Below, one piece after another: positions 17,507-25,498 of a stretch of DNA of 64,000 nucleotides. Both the position numbers and the translations under genes were made by a program. Source of the stretch: Acinetobacter schindleri CIP 107287 (GTDB taxonomy: Bacteria > Pseudomonadota > Gammaproteobacteria > Pseudomonadales > Moraxellaceae); the NCBI RefSeq assembly GCF_000368625.1, contig NZ_KB849576.1:1-64000 (forward strand), given 5' to 3'. The notes under the pieces are model-generated. The model worked only from the letters and a program-made list of their open reading frames with translations, searched no databases and was not told the origin of the DNA. The stretch's first letter is position 1, and each line of letters opens with the position of its first letter.

Positions 17507-18907
17507 ATGATCGACTTCAAACCATCCATTAATTTTTGGCACGATTTTAAGAGCAATCAAATTGCCGGAATATGGTTGTTTCTGGGGTCGAGGCGTTCCC
17601 TGCAAATGGTACGTCCCTCCATTCTTCAACTGGTGTTCTGGGGCATTCTGGGTGGTTGTGCCAACAGCCTGTTCAGCTGGCTCAGTTCAGGCCGGATTGG
17701 GGAATTTAACTCCCAAGGTCTGGTTAGCTACGCACTCTGGCCTTTTATTGCCCTGATTGTCGGGATTTTTCTGTCACAGCGGATCAATAATCCGCGTTTG
17801 ATGCTGGTGCCGGCCTTGCTCTGGCTGGTACTGGATACGCACATCATGCTATTTCAGTGTCTGATTCAGTATCTGGGCGATCTCGACTATCTGCCATATA
17901 TTCTGTATGACTATATCCCGACCTTATTTGTGATGCTGTTTGTCTGGCAAAGTCTGGCTGTGGTCTGGGTATTCTCACGTGAGCTGAAATGGCCGTGGTG
18001 GGAACGGGCACTCATTATGCTGGCAACCCTGTTTACCTTGGTCGTTTGGCAAATATCTGTCAAAGATCAGCCGATCTGGAAAGTAGAAGAAGTCCCGCCA
18101 AGTTTTGCTGAAGATGCCTTCTATGCACAACCTAATTTACTAAACAAAGCGCTGGATTCTATTGAATATGGCGAGTTTGCGCAGTCACACTGGTATTTTG
18201 TGGGTGTGGCAGGTGCAAGCTATCAAGATGTATTCTATTCAGAGATTGAACGGATCAAGGAACAGTTTGATACCCGCTTTGGAACCTTTGGGCGTTCGAT
18301 TGCCTTGGTAAATCATCCAGCAGCTCGCACCGAGATGCCAATTGCTTCCAAAACCAGTATGGAACTGGCTTTACGCCGTATTGGCCAGCAGATGAATCGC
18401 GAAAGTGATGTGCTCTTCCTGTACATGACCTCGCATGGTTTGCCAAACGTATTTGAAATGGAAAATGCACCGCTAGATCTGGCACAGGTCGATCCAAAGT
18501 GGCTGCGTGACACGCTGGATGCATCCGGTATCCGCTGGCGAGTTATTGTGATTTCTGCCTGTTACTCCGGCAGTTTTGTTTCTGCACTGCAAAATGAAAA
18601 TACCTTGATCATCACCGCTTCAGCAGCAGATCGCCAGTCCTTTGGCTGCTCGAATGAAGCCGACTATACCTACTTTGGCCGTGCCTTCTTTGATGAAGCG
18701 ATGCGTGAGCAGGACAGCTTAAAGGAAGCTTTTACACAAGCCAGCCAGACGGTAGCGAAGTGGGAAAGTGCACAAGGCTTTGAACCGTCTGAACCACAGT
18801 GGGTTATCGGTAAGAATATGGAATTGATGTTACCTCAGCTTGAACAACGTCTTTTCCCGCCAGCGACAATAGCTTCAGCTTCCCAGTCAGTCGCTTTGGC
18901 GCCCTAA
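17507..18907 (+). CDS. membrane-anchored C13 (legumain-like) cysteine peptidase
   Basis: 466 residues. The N-terminal half (about 40-190) has five to six hydrophobic helices. The C-terminal half is a caspase/legumain-fold domain: the His box is LFLYMTSHG with His at residue about 310 and the Cys box is VIVISACYSGSF with Cys at about 352, the HG/C dyad of clan CD. This fits the peptidase C13 family found in some proteobacteria. Substrate and role are unknown; by topology the catalytic domain could lie in the periplasm. Its neighbours (rsmJ, fghA) give no pathway clue. ATG 17507 has only a weak upstream site. Confidence 0.85.
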   Translation: MIDFKPSINFWHDFKSNQIAGIWLFLGSRRSLQMVRPSILQLVFWGILGGCANSLFSWLSSGRIGEFNSQGLVSYALWPFIALIVGIFLSQRINNPRLMLVPALLWLVLDTHIMLFQCLIQYLGDLDYLPYILYDYIPTLFVMLFVWQSLAVVWVFSRELKWPWWERALIMLATLFTLVVWQISVKDQPIWKVEEVPPSFAEDAFYAQPNLLNKALDSIEYGEFAQSHWYFVGVAGASYQDVFYSEIERIKEQFDTRFGTFGRSIALVNHPAARTEMPIASKTSMELALRRIGQQMNRESDVLFLYMTSHGLPNVFEMENAPLDLAQVDPKWLRDTLDASGIRWRVIVISACYSGSFVSALQNENTLIITASAADRQSFGCSNEADYTYFGRAFFDEAMREQDSLKEAFTQASQTVAKWESAQGFEPSEPQWVIGKNMELMLPQLEQRLFPPATIASASQSVALAP

Positions 18908-18943
18908 ACTGATCAATGACTTTAGAAAATACAAAAAGGAATC

Positions 18944-19783
18944 ATGATGGAACTGCTACAGAATAATAGAAGTTTTGAAGGTGAACAGCGAATCTATCGC
19001 TTTGATTCTAAAGTGCTAAAAAATTCAGCGCGCTTTGGTATATTTCTGCCGCCGCAAGCCTTGGCAGGACAAAGCTGCCCAGCGTTATTCTATTTGGCAG
19101 GTCTGACCTGTACTGAAGAAACCTTTGCGATTAAAGCGCATGCGCAGCGTCTGGCAGCACAGCTTGGCTTAATCCTGATTACGCCAGATACCTCGCCACG
19201 TGGTGAAGGGGTAGCTGAAGGGGATAACTGGGACATCGGACAGGGTGCCGGTTTCTATATCAATGCAACGCAGTTTCCTTGGGCTGAACACTTCCAGATG
19301 GAAAGCTTCATCATGAATGAGCTTTATCCCTTGGTAAATGAAGAATTTGAAATTCAGCCGGGCAAAATCGGTATTTTTGGACATTCGATGGGCGGTCATG
19401 GTGCCTTAACCTTGGCATTTAAATATCCAGAAAAATTTGTCTCTGTTTCTGCCTTCGCTCCGATCTGTGCACCAAGCCAATGCCCTTGGGGTGAAAAGGC
19501 CTTTAGCAATTATTTAGGTGAAGATCGTGCAGAATGGGCCAAACATGATGCGACTGAACTGGTCAAAGCCAAAGGCGCACTTTATCCGGATATCCTGATT
19601 GACCAAGGCTTTAATGATCAGTTCTATAGCCAGCTGAATCCTGCCTTATTCCAGCAAGCTTGTGATGCCGTGGGACAAAAGCTTACCTTACGTGAACATC
19701 AGGGCTATGATCACGGTTATTACTTTATTCAAAGCTTTGTTGATGACCATCTACAGTTCCATGCGGTACAGCTCGAAAACTGA
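18944..19783 (+). CDS. fghA: S-formylglutathione hydrolase
   Basis: 279 residues, alpha/beta hydrolase of the esterase D family. It releases formate and glutathione from S-formylglutathione in formaldehyde detoxification. The nucleophile elbow is GHSMGGHGA with Ser at residue about 148; the substrate Cys region LAGLTCTEETF and the late DQGFNDQF and HQGYDHGYYFI segments supply the acid and His. The usual partner alcohol dehydrogenase gene is not in this window. AAAGGA precedes the start. Confidence 0.93.
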   Translation: MMELLQNNRSFEGEQRIYRFDSKVLKNSARFGIFLPPQALAGQSCPALFYLAGLTCTEETFAIKAHAQRLAAQLGLILITPDTSPRGEGVAEGDNWDIGQGAGFYINATQFPWAEHFQMESFIMNELYPLVNEEFEIQPGKIGIFGHSMGGHGALTLAFKYPEKFVSVSAFAPICAPSQCPWGEKAFSNYLGEDRAEWAKHDATELVKAKGALYPDILIDQGFNDQFYSQLNPALFQQACDAVGQKLTLREHQGYDHGYYFIQSFVDDHLQFHAVQLEN

Positions 19784-19815
19784 TTTTTAGCTATAATCAA
19801 AAGCAAATGACTCAT

Positions 19816-19848
19816 GACATGGATGCAAATATACATGACATCCATGTC
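19816..19848. promoter_or_regulatory. inverted repeat upstream of the DUF898 gene
   Basis: GACATGGATG / CATCCATGTC, perfect 10-bp arms with 13 bp between, about 50 bp before the start of the next gene and just upstream of TATACT (19860-19865). It may be an operator overlapping a -35 region or a weak terminator of fghA without a T-run. Confidence 0.4.
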
Positions 19849-19899
19849 TGATCATGCGCTATACTTGCAAAGATTTATATAATAAAAACAAGGCAGTTT

Positions 19900-21018
19900 A
19901 TGCAAAATACCAGTGATATAGACGCATCTACAATTCCTCCAGTCATTCCACCATTCCCACCTGATATTTCAGCCATGCCGGAAGTAAGACCTATACGGGT
20001 AGGCGAATTACAGTATTTTCGTTTTCATGGGACTGCCAGTGAATATTTCGGTATCTGGATTGTGAATATCCTGCTGACGATAGTCACTTTAGGATTGTAT
20101 TCACCTTGGGCCAAGGTACGCCGTCTGCGTTATTTTTATGGTAATACTGAATTTGTACAACGCCGTTTCGACTTTACCGGGGTACCAGTCAAAATTTTGA
20201 TGGGGCGTCTGATTGCGCTAGGACTATATTTTGCCATTTCGATTGCTTCAAACCTGTCTACTACAGCGACACTGGTCGGGTTACTGATTCTTTATCTGGC
20301 AGTGCCCTGGCTGATTCGGGCGACACTACGATTTAATGCCCGCAACAGTAAATTTGGCAATGCCCGGTTTTATTTTGGCGGTACCAATAAGGAAGCTTAC
20401 TGGACCTTTATCAAAGCCATCCTGATTTATATCCTGACCCTAGGGATCTTTTTCCCGGTATTGGTCTGGCTATATAAACGTTATTGCTTTGATCATCTCT
20501 ATGCAGGCCAGTTGAAATTCAAGCTGAATGCCACATGGGGCGATTACATGAAGGCCATGTATGTCCCATTGTTTATTTTCATGGGTTTTCTGGTTGCGGT
20601 GATGATCTTTGGCATAGGTTCCAGTTTTGCCAATCTTGGCAATCCTGGAGTTTTAAGCTCGCTAATCGGCTGGATTGTGGCGATTTATCTATTTGGTTTT
20701 TTCATCATTTTCCCCCTGATGCAGGCCCGGATTTTTATTACCACCTGGAACAATACATCTATCAGTCGTAGCCAGTTCAAGACCGAGTGTACCCAATGGC
20801 ACTATACCTGGATTCTGGTGACTAACTGGATCGCACGTATTCTGAGTTTAGGTTTGCTTACACCATGGGCAGCGATTCGTCTATATCGCTATCAGGTGGA
20901 ATCATTAACCCTGAATTTACGTAATGATCCGGACATGATGATGAACAGAGCACAGCAGGATCACAGTGCGCTGGCAGAAGAGATCAGTGACATCTTCGAT
21001 ATTGATGTGTCGTTATAA
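19900..21018 (+). CDS. YjgN-family (DUF898) membrane protein
   Basis: 372 residues with about eight membrane helices. The DUF898 pattern is clear: FRFHGTASEYFGIWIVNILLTIVTLGLYSPWAKVRRLRYFYGNT, repeated in weaker form as WGDYMKAMYV and ILSLGLLTPWAAIRLYRY. Function is unknown in the family. It is followed 12 bp later by an M48 protease gene, a recurrent pairing that suggests they act together at the envelope. Confidence 0.9.
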   Translation: MQNTSDIDASTIPPVIPPFPPDISAMPEVRPIRVGELQYFRFHGTASEYFGIWIVNILLTIVTLGLYSPWAKVRRLRYFYGNTEFVQRRFDFTGVPVKILMGRLIALGLYFAISIASNLSTTATLVGLLILYLAVPWLIRATLRFNARNSKFGNARFYFGGTNKEAYWTFIKAILIYILTLGIFFPVLVWLYKRYCFDHLYAGQLKFKLNATWGDYMKAMYVPLFIFMGFLVAVMIFGIGSSFANLGNPGVLSSLIGWIVAIYLFGFFIIFPLMQARIFITTWNNTSISRSQFKTECTQWHYTWILVTNWIARILSLGLLTPWAAIRLYRYQVESLTLNLRNDPDMMMNRAQQDHSALAEEISDIFDIDVSL

Positions 21019-21030
21019 CAGGAGAAAAGT

Positions 21031-22071
21031 ATGTCTACTCAGGTCACTGACGTCATTTTCTATGATGGCATTATCTCAAAACCGCAACCGGCGCAGGTGT
21101 CCCGGATTGATGATCAGTCGGTACTGATTCGTTATGGCGAAGCTTATGCACAGCAGCGGCGTTATCTGTATGCAGACATGCAGCTGATTGGAGCACTTGG
21201 AAAAATTCAGCCAGTGATTGAACTCCAAGATGATGCCCGCCTGGAGTTTTCTTCTGAGCTGCCAGAATGGTTTAATTTACAGCGTAAGGGATTACAGCAC
21301 TCGATCTGGAAACTGGAACGCACCCCGGCTTTAATTCTGTTTAGTGTGGCATTTGTACTGGCACTGGGTTTTGCGACAATTAAATGGGGCATTCCAGCAG
21401 CTTCCTATCATGTGGCTCATCATCTGCCTGCCAACACTTTGACGCGTATGGGCGATGAAGCAGAAAGCTATGTCCTGAAGATGACTGAAGACACTAAACT
21501 GCCTAAGGCACGTCAGCAGACGATAGTAGCTCAATATCAACAACTGGTTGCAGGAGATCAGCCGGCGAAAGTGGTGTTCCGTCAAGGTGGAGCAATCGGT
21601 GCCAATGCACTGGCGATTCCAAACAATACCATTATCCTGACTGATGAACTGGTCGCACTGGCTCAGGATGATCGGGAAATTATGGGGGTGTTGGCACATG
21701 AACAGGGCCATCTGGTACAGCGGCATAGCCTGCAACAGGCACTTTCCAGTTTAGGGTTTAGCGTAATTTTAATCATGATTACCGGTGATGGTTCAGACCT
21801 GCTTACCAATTTACCGGTGGCCATGGTCGGCGCCAGCTATTCGCGTAATTTTGAGGCTGAAGCAGATGACTATGCTTTAAATGCGATGCAGGCTCAGCAT
21901 ATCCCTACCATTCATTTTGCCAACTTCCTAGAACGCTTGGCTAAAGACAGTGGGGAAGATAAGGAGGCCGAAAGCTCAGTATGGGATTTCTTTAGTAGCC
22001 ATCCTGCAACACAAGAGCGGATTAAGGCGGTAAAAGCATTTGAGGCAGAACATACACTACGACAGCCCTGA
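21031..22071 (+). CDS. M48-family zinc metalloprotease
   Basis: 346 residues. Residues about 1-90 form a soluble head, followed by one membrane helix (about 98-115, LILFSVAFVLALGFATIKWG) and a C-terminal protease domain. The zinc site is HEQGH at residues about 223-227, with the third ligand Glu in NFEAEADDYAL. Relatives of this architecture belong with BepA/LoiP/Oma1-like quality-control proteases. AGGAG stands before the start, 12 bp after the DUF898 gene. Confidence 0.92.
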   Translation: MSTQVTDVIFYDGIISKPQPAQVSRIDDQSVLIRYGEAYAQQRRYLYADMQLIGALGKIQPVIELQDDARLEFSSELPEWFNLQRKGLQHSIWKLERTPALILFSVAFVLALGFATIKWGIPAASYHVAHHLPANTLTRMGDEAESYVLKMTEDTKLPKARQQTIVAQYQQLVAGDQPAKVVFRQGGAIGANALAIPNNTIILTDELVALAQDDREIMGVLAHEQGHLVQRHSLQQALSSLGFSVILIMITGDGSDLLTNLPVAMVGASYSRNFEAEADDYALNAMQAQHIPTIHFANFLERLAKDSGEDKEAESSVWDFFSSHPATQERIKAVKAFEAEHTLRQP

Positions 22072-22074
22072 GGC

Positions 22075-22365
22075 TTAGAGTTGCTGAATTTGCCATTCTG
22101 CCTGTAAAGGCTCCTGACCCATCCGTTCGAGATGCTCAATGACCACCTGCTGTAGTCGCGGCAGGTCGACATCTTCCTGCTGTGCCCGAATCTGTACCCG
22201 TAAATGCTGATCCGTAGGTATCATTTCCACCATCGCATTCGGCATGTGAATTTGAATATTCTGTTCAGTCGAGGCCACTTCAAATTTGTGTTGCCAATGT
22301 TTCATTAACCGTAAGGCAATACGTTGAGCTTGTAAGGTCGGAATATCAGCATAACTTTCTTGCAT
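22075..22365 (-). CDS. DUF2218 family protein
   Basis: 96 residues, small cytoplasmic protein. The pattern (polar start, LMKHWQHKFEVAS, hydrophobic beta strand HLRVQIRAQQEDVDLPRLQQVVIEHLERM) fits DUF2218, whose function is unknown. It is convergent with the M48 gene, with only 3 bp between the stops. Confidence 0.8.
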   Translation of the reverse strand: MQESYADIPTLQAQRIALRLMKHWQHKFEVASTEQNIQIHMPNAMVEMIPTDQHLRVQIRAQQEDVDLPRLQQVVIEHLERMGQEPLQAEWQIQQL

Positions 22366-22495
22366 GGTTTGAATGATCTTGTTGAGAGGTATTCATCATA
22401 GGCGGGAGCATCCATAACCGGCAAGTCTTGTCCTATAACAATTTGTTAAGCGGATGCGATTATTCAGGCGAACAGACGCAGGCGCAAATACAATT

Positions 22496-22504
22496 TGTTA
22501 TAAT
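22496..22504 (+). promoter_or_regulatory. extended -10 promoter of rpe
   Basis: TGT followed by TATAAT, a consensus extended -10, 35 nt before the rpe start. No good -35 is seen at the right distance, as expected for an extended -10 promoter. An 11-bp direct repeat ACAATTTGTTA occurs at 22437-22447 and 22490-22500, the second copy overlapping the -10. Confidence 0.6.
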
Positions 22505-22538
22505 GCGGTATTCATCTCATATTCAGCCAGGTTCTTCC

Positions 22539-23225
22539 ATGTCCAAGCCGTATTTAATTGCACCTTCTATTTTGTCTGCTGACTTTGCCCGCTTAGGTGA
22601 AGAAGTTGAAAATGTACTGGCAGCAGGTGCTGATGTTGTTCATTTTGATGTCATGGACAACCACTATGTGCCAAACCTGACTTTTGGGGCAGGTGTGTGT
22701 AAGGCATTGAAAAAATATGGCATTAAGGCACCGATTGATGTGCATCTTATGGTCAAACCGGTCGATCGCATGATTGGTGATTTCCTTGAAGCCGGTGCGG
22801 ACATTATTACTTTTCATCCGGAAGCTTCTGATCACGTTGACCGTTCTTTGCAGCTGATTAAATCTGGCGGTGCTCAGGCGGGTCTGGTATTTAATCCGGC
22901 AACACCTTTGCATTACCTTGATTATGTACTGGATAAAGTGGATCAGATCCTGTTGATGAGTGTAAACCCGGGCTTTGGTGGTCAGAAATTTATTCCGATG
23001 ACTTTGGATAAATTACGTCAGGCACGCAAGATCATTGATGCTTCTGGTCGTGATATCCGTCTAGAAGTAGATGGTGGTGTAGGACCAGCCAATATCCGCG
23101 AAATTGCAGAAGCGGGTGCGGATATGTTTGTGGCAGGTTCAGCGATCTTCGGTAAACCGGATTATAAAGCTGTGATTGATGAAATGTGTGCAGAACTGGC
23201 GAAAGTAGGACAAGTCACTGTCTGA
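22539..23225 (+). CDS. rpe: ribulose-phosphate 3-epimerase
   Basis: 228 residues from ATG 22539 ([20 protein letters not shown]), the family start; the frame is open upstream but includes the promoter. A TIM barrel that interconverts ribulose-5-phosphate and xylulose-5-phosphate in the pentose phosphate pathway. Metal and catalytic residues lie in [36 protein letters not shown] and LEVDGGV. It stands alone and is followed by the DnaA-box-like array. Confidence 0.97.
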   Translation: MSKPYLIAPSILSADFARLGEEVENVLAAGADVVHFDVMDNHYVPNLTFGAGVCKALKKYGIKAPIDVHLMVKPVDRMIGDFLEAGADIITFHPEASDHVDRSLQLIKSGGAQAGLVFNPATPLHYLDYVLDKVDQILLMSVNPGFGGQKFIPMTLDKLRQARKIIDASGRDIRLEVDGGVGPANIREIAEAGADMFVAGSAIFGKPDYKAVIDEMCAELAKVGQVTV

Positions 23226-23777
23226 TCGGAATTTTATGTTATTCACAGCAGACTGTGGATAACTTTATGGATAAGTATATGGATATCTATGTGGGTAACC
23301 CTATGGATATCCAGCATAAATTGTAATCAATTGTAGCTTGGTTGTTTAAGCATTATACAAAATATGTATAAAAAGAACTCAATTTGGGTCCTTTTTCTAT
23401 TTTGAAAGGCTTACAAATTCTGGTGTTTTATTCATCAGCGCTTACAAATCAAGCTTCATAAAAAGTGATCAACTTATTTTAAATTCGTGTTTCATTGTGT
23501 AACTTCTCCGAACAATTTTAAATTTAATTCATGTGCATAACTTAATTATTTGATGGGGATAAACTTCTTGTTTTGGAGCAGTGCTGAGCACCTTGTTGTC
23601 ATTTTTAAAGTGACTGAGAACTCTGTTTTATTCTTAACTGTGTATCTAAAGTAGCGATTTTTTCGAGGGCTGTCTTGGGTGCTTGAGTTAAGCTGAGTTA
23701 AGTTACATCTCATACGGTCAATTTTTGTAATCTGCACTATATTTTTGCAAGTAATTTTATACAATCTCACAGTTTTA
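23226..23777. other. AT-rich spacer between rpe and gdx
   Basis: About 550 bp without a credible ORF. It starts with the 12-bp-phased DnaA-box-like array (23239-23313), has a further isolated match TGTGCATAA at 23532-23540, and runs into the structured gdx leader. The gdx promoter must lie here but I cannot assign it with confidence. Confidence 0.6.
23239..23313. repeat. 12-bp-phased array of DnaA-box-like sites
   Basis: A forward TTATTCACA (23239-23247) is followed by five reverse-oriented 9-mers starting at 23254, 23266, 23278, 23290 and 23302, exactly 12 bp apart: TGTGGATAA, TATGGATAA, TATGGATAT, TGTGGGTAA, TATGGATAT. The first two listed sites match the TTWTNCACA DnaA consensus; the others differ at one to three bases. 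The right half also forms an imperfect inverted repeat around GGGTAACCC, so an RNA hairpin after rpe is an alternative reading. Confidence 0.7.
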
Positions 23778-23865
23778 GGAGGAACGACCTCCCTTGATGT
23801 AAAATATTGCTTTTACTCAGGAAAAATCGTCAGGACGGCCTGATTTCTTAATTCATGAAGGAGGG
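23778..23865 (+). promoter_or_regulatory. guanidine-II (mini-ykkC) type riboswitch candidate
   Basis: Two hairpins with ACGR loops precede gdx. Hairpin 1: GGAGG-AACGA-CCTCC at 23778-23792, containing ACGA. Hairpin 2: TCAGG-ACGG-CCTGA at 23830-23843, with an exact ACGG tetraloop. The linker holds its own stem GTAAAA / TTTTAC (23799-23816). CCTCC of hairpin 1 can pair with the Shine-Dalgarno GGAGG at 23860-23864, giving a simple on-switch: guanidine stabilises the hairpins and frees the ribosome site. The extra A in loop 1 departs from the strict consensus. The downstream gene being a guanidinium exporter supports the call. Confidence 0.82.
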
Positions 23866-23868
23866 TAT

Positions 23869-24186
23869 ATGGCCTGGTTTTTACTCATACTGGCAGGTCT
23901 TTTTGAGGTAGTGTGGGCCTACTCAATGAAGCTATCGGAAGGCTTCAGCAAACTGACCCCCAGCATTATTACTATCTTTTTCATGTTTCTAAGTTTTGCA
24001 CTGCTGGCTTACGCTATGCGTACGCTACCTTTAGGCACCGCCTATACCATCTGGACCGGAATTGGTGCAGTTGGTTCTTTCCTGATTGGGATTTTTATTT
24101 TGGGAGAACCTGCGACTGCCATGCGCATGCTAGCAGCTGTCTTGATTATTTCCGGTCTGGTTTTGATGAAACTCTCATCTTCTTAA
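23869..24186 (+). CDS. gdx: guanidinium exporter Gdx (SugE-type SMR protein)
   Basis: 105 residues with four membrane helices, small multidrug resistance family, working as an antiparallel dimer that exchanges guanidinium for protons. The catalytic Glu is in AGLFEVVWAYSMKLSEGFSK (residue about 13), and KLTPSIIT, LPLGTAYTIWTGIGAVG and GEPATAMRM are the Gdx rather than EmrE versions of the conserved segments. AAGGAGGG directly precedes the start and is probably controlled by the upstream riboswitch. Confidence 0.93.
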   Translation: MAWFLLILAGLFEVVWAYSMKLSEGFSKLTPSIITIFFMFLSFALLAYAMRTLPLGTAYTIWTGIGAVGSFLIGIFILGEPATAMRMLAAVLIISGLVLMKLSSS

Positions 24187-24296
24187 AGTTTATAGGGTGT
24201 ACCCTAATGTAAATGTTTCAGTATTTATTTATATCAGCCTTATATTGATCATTGCGTTAAAATAATCTTTCTATGGCAATCCAACAGGGTGAAGAC

Positions 24297-24779
24297 ATGA
24301 ACTTAAGCTATATCTATATGGATTCACCTGTAGGGCAATTGCGATTGGTCGCCAGTACTGAGGCACTGGTTGCGGTGCTCTGGGATTGTGAAACGCCGAA
24401 CCGGGTAAAGCTGGCAACTTTAATGGAAGATCCTGAGCATCCTGTTCTGGTTGCGACTAAAGTACAGTTGGAACAATATTTTGCTGGTCAACGTAGCTGT
24501 TTTGATGTGCCACTCGATTTTGCTGGTACACCATTTCAGAAAAGTGTCTGGCAGGCCTTGCTGAATATTCCTTATGGAGAAACTCGAACCTATCGTGATA
24601 TTGCCCTGGAAATTGGTAATCCGAAAGCGGTTCGTGCCGTGGGGGCTGCCAACGGTCGTAATCCGATTTCGATTATTGCTCCATGCCATCGTGTGATTGG
24701 TGCCAATGGCGCTTTGGTGGGTTTTGCAGGTGGACTGGAGCGCAAGGAAATCCTGTTAAATATTGAACGAAATAAGTAA
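24297..24779 (+). CDS. ogt: methylated-DNA--[protein]-cysteine S-methyltransferase
   Basis: 160 residues from ATG 24297, chosen because AGGGTGA precedes it; an ATG at 24273 is in frame but lacks a site. It repairs O6-alkylguanine by transferring the alkyl group to its own Cys. Active site IIAPCHRVIGANGALVGFAGG, with the arginine finger region NPKAVRAVGAANGRNP before it. It is of the Ogt type without an AdaA-like N-terminal domain. Confidence 0.95.
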   Translation: MNLSYIYMDSPVGQLRLVASTEALVAVLWDCETPNRVKLATLMEDPEHPVLVATKVQLEQYFAGQRSCFDVPLDFAGTPFQKSVWQALLNIPYGETRTYRDIALEIGNPKAVRAVGAANGRNPISIIAPCHRVIGANGALVGFAGGLERKEILLNIERNK

Positions 24780-24816
24780 GATATATTCTATCCTAATAAA
24801 AATCTGACCTGACAAA

Positions 24817-25470
24817 ATGAATCCATTTTTTGCTCCAGTGATTGAAAATTTCTGGTGGCTGTTTCTTTTATTTTCCTTAGCAGCTTTATTCAAGCTATTT
24901 AAACCATATCTCAAAGGGAAATTCGGTGAGTTTACCGTTGTTGTGCATGCTAAACGCTATCTTAAACAGCCGCATTATATTTTGATGAATGACCTGACCT
25001 TTGAGGATGGGCAAGGGGCTACTACCCAGATTGATCATTTACTGTTAAGCCCATTTGGGCTATTTGTGATTGAAACCAAGAACTATAAAGGCTGGATTTT
25101 TGGTGGTGAACGTCAAAAAATGTGGACTCAAAAACTTTATAAACAGAGTTATAAATTCCAGAATCCGCTGCATCAGAATTATAAACACGTCAAAGTGCTG
25201 GAACAGGTTCTGACAGACGTTTTAAGTCCAGAACATATCCATTCACTGGTGGTGTTTATGCCAGAAGCTGAGTTTAAGACCGCGATGCCAGCAAATGTTT
25301 TTCGTAATGCCAGCTGGACGGATTACGTGAAAAGCTTTCAGGAGCCGGTAATTTCTGAAACCAAACTCAATCGGATTCAGCTGCATCTGGAGAAGGCTAT
25401 GCTGGAGAAATCCAGGCAGACCAATCGTCAACATATAGAAGGCTTAAAGCAGCGTAAGCAAGTTAAATAA
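24817..25470 (+). CDS. NERD domain protein
   Basis: 217 residues. One N-terminal membrane helix (about 12-26, WWLFLLFSLAALFKLF) is followed by a NERD domain: GKFGEFTVV, LMNDLTFEDGQGATTQIDHLLLSPFGLFVIETKNYKGWIFGG. The QIDHLL and IETKN residues correspond to the predicted nuclease-like core. The C-terminus is basic and helical. No partner helicase or kinase domain is fused. Role unknown; nucleic-acid processing is suggested by family only. Confidence 0.88.
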   Translation: MNPFFAPVIENFWWLFLLFSLAALFKLFKPYLKGKFGEFTVVVHAKRYLKQPHYILMNDLTFEDGQGATTQIDHLLLSPFGLFVIETKNYKGWIFGGERQKMWTQKLYKQSYKFQNPLHQNYKHVKVLEQVLTDVLSPEHIHSLVVFMPEAEFKTAMPANVFRNASWTDYVKSFQEPVISETKLNRIQLHLEKAMLEKSRQTNRQHIEGLKQRKQVK

Positions 25471-25498
25471 AAAATCCCTGAAAAGTTCAGGGATTTTT
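25471..25498. terminator. terminator overlapping the dusC 3' end
   Basis: AAAATCCCTGA / TCAGGGATTTT with short loop. It serves the plus-strand NERD gene and includes the last codons and stop of the minus-strand dusC, so the two convergent genes share it. Confidence 0.85.

Noticed and set aside
23239..23313. Replication origin oriC
   Set aside because: No dnaA, dnaN, rpmH or gidA nearby; box array alone is not enough, so kept as an array only.
23546..23770. 74-codon minus-strand frame upstream of gdx
   Set aside because: Lies in AT-rich leader DNA with no ribosome site or family resemblance.
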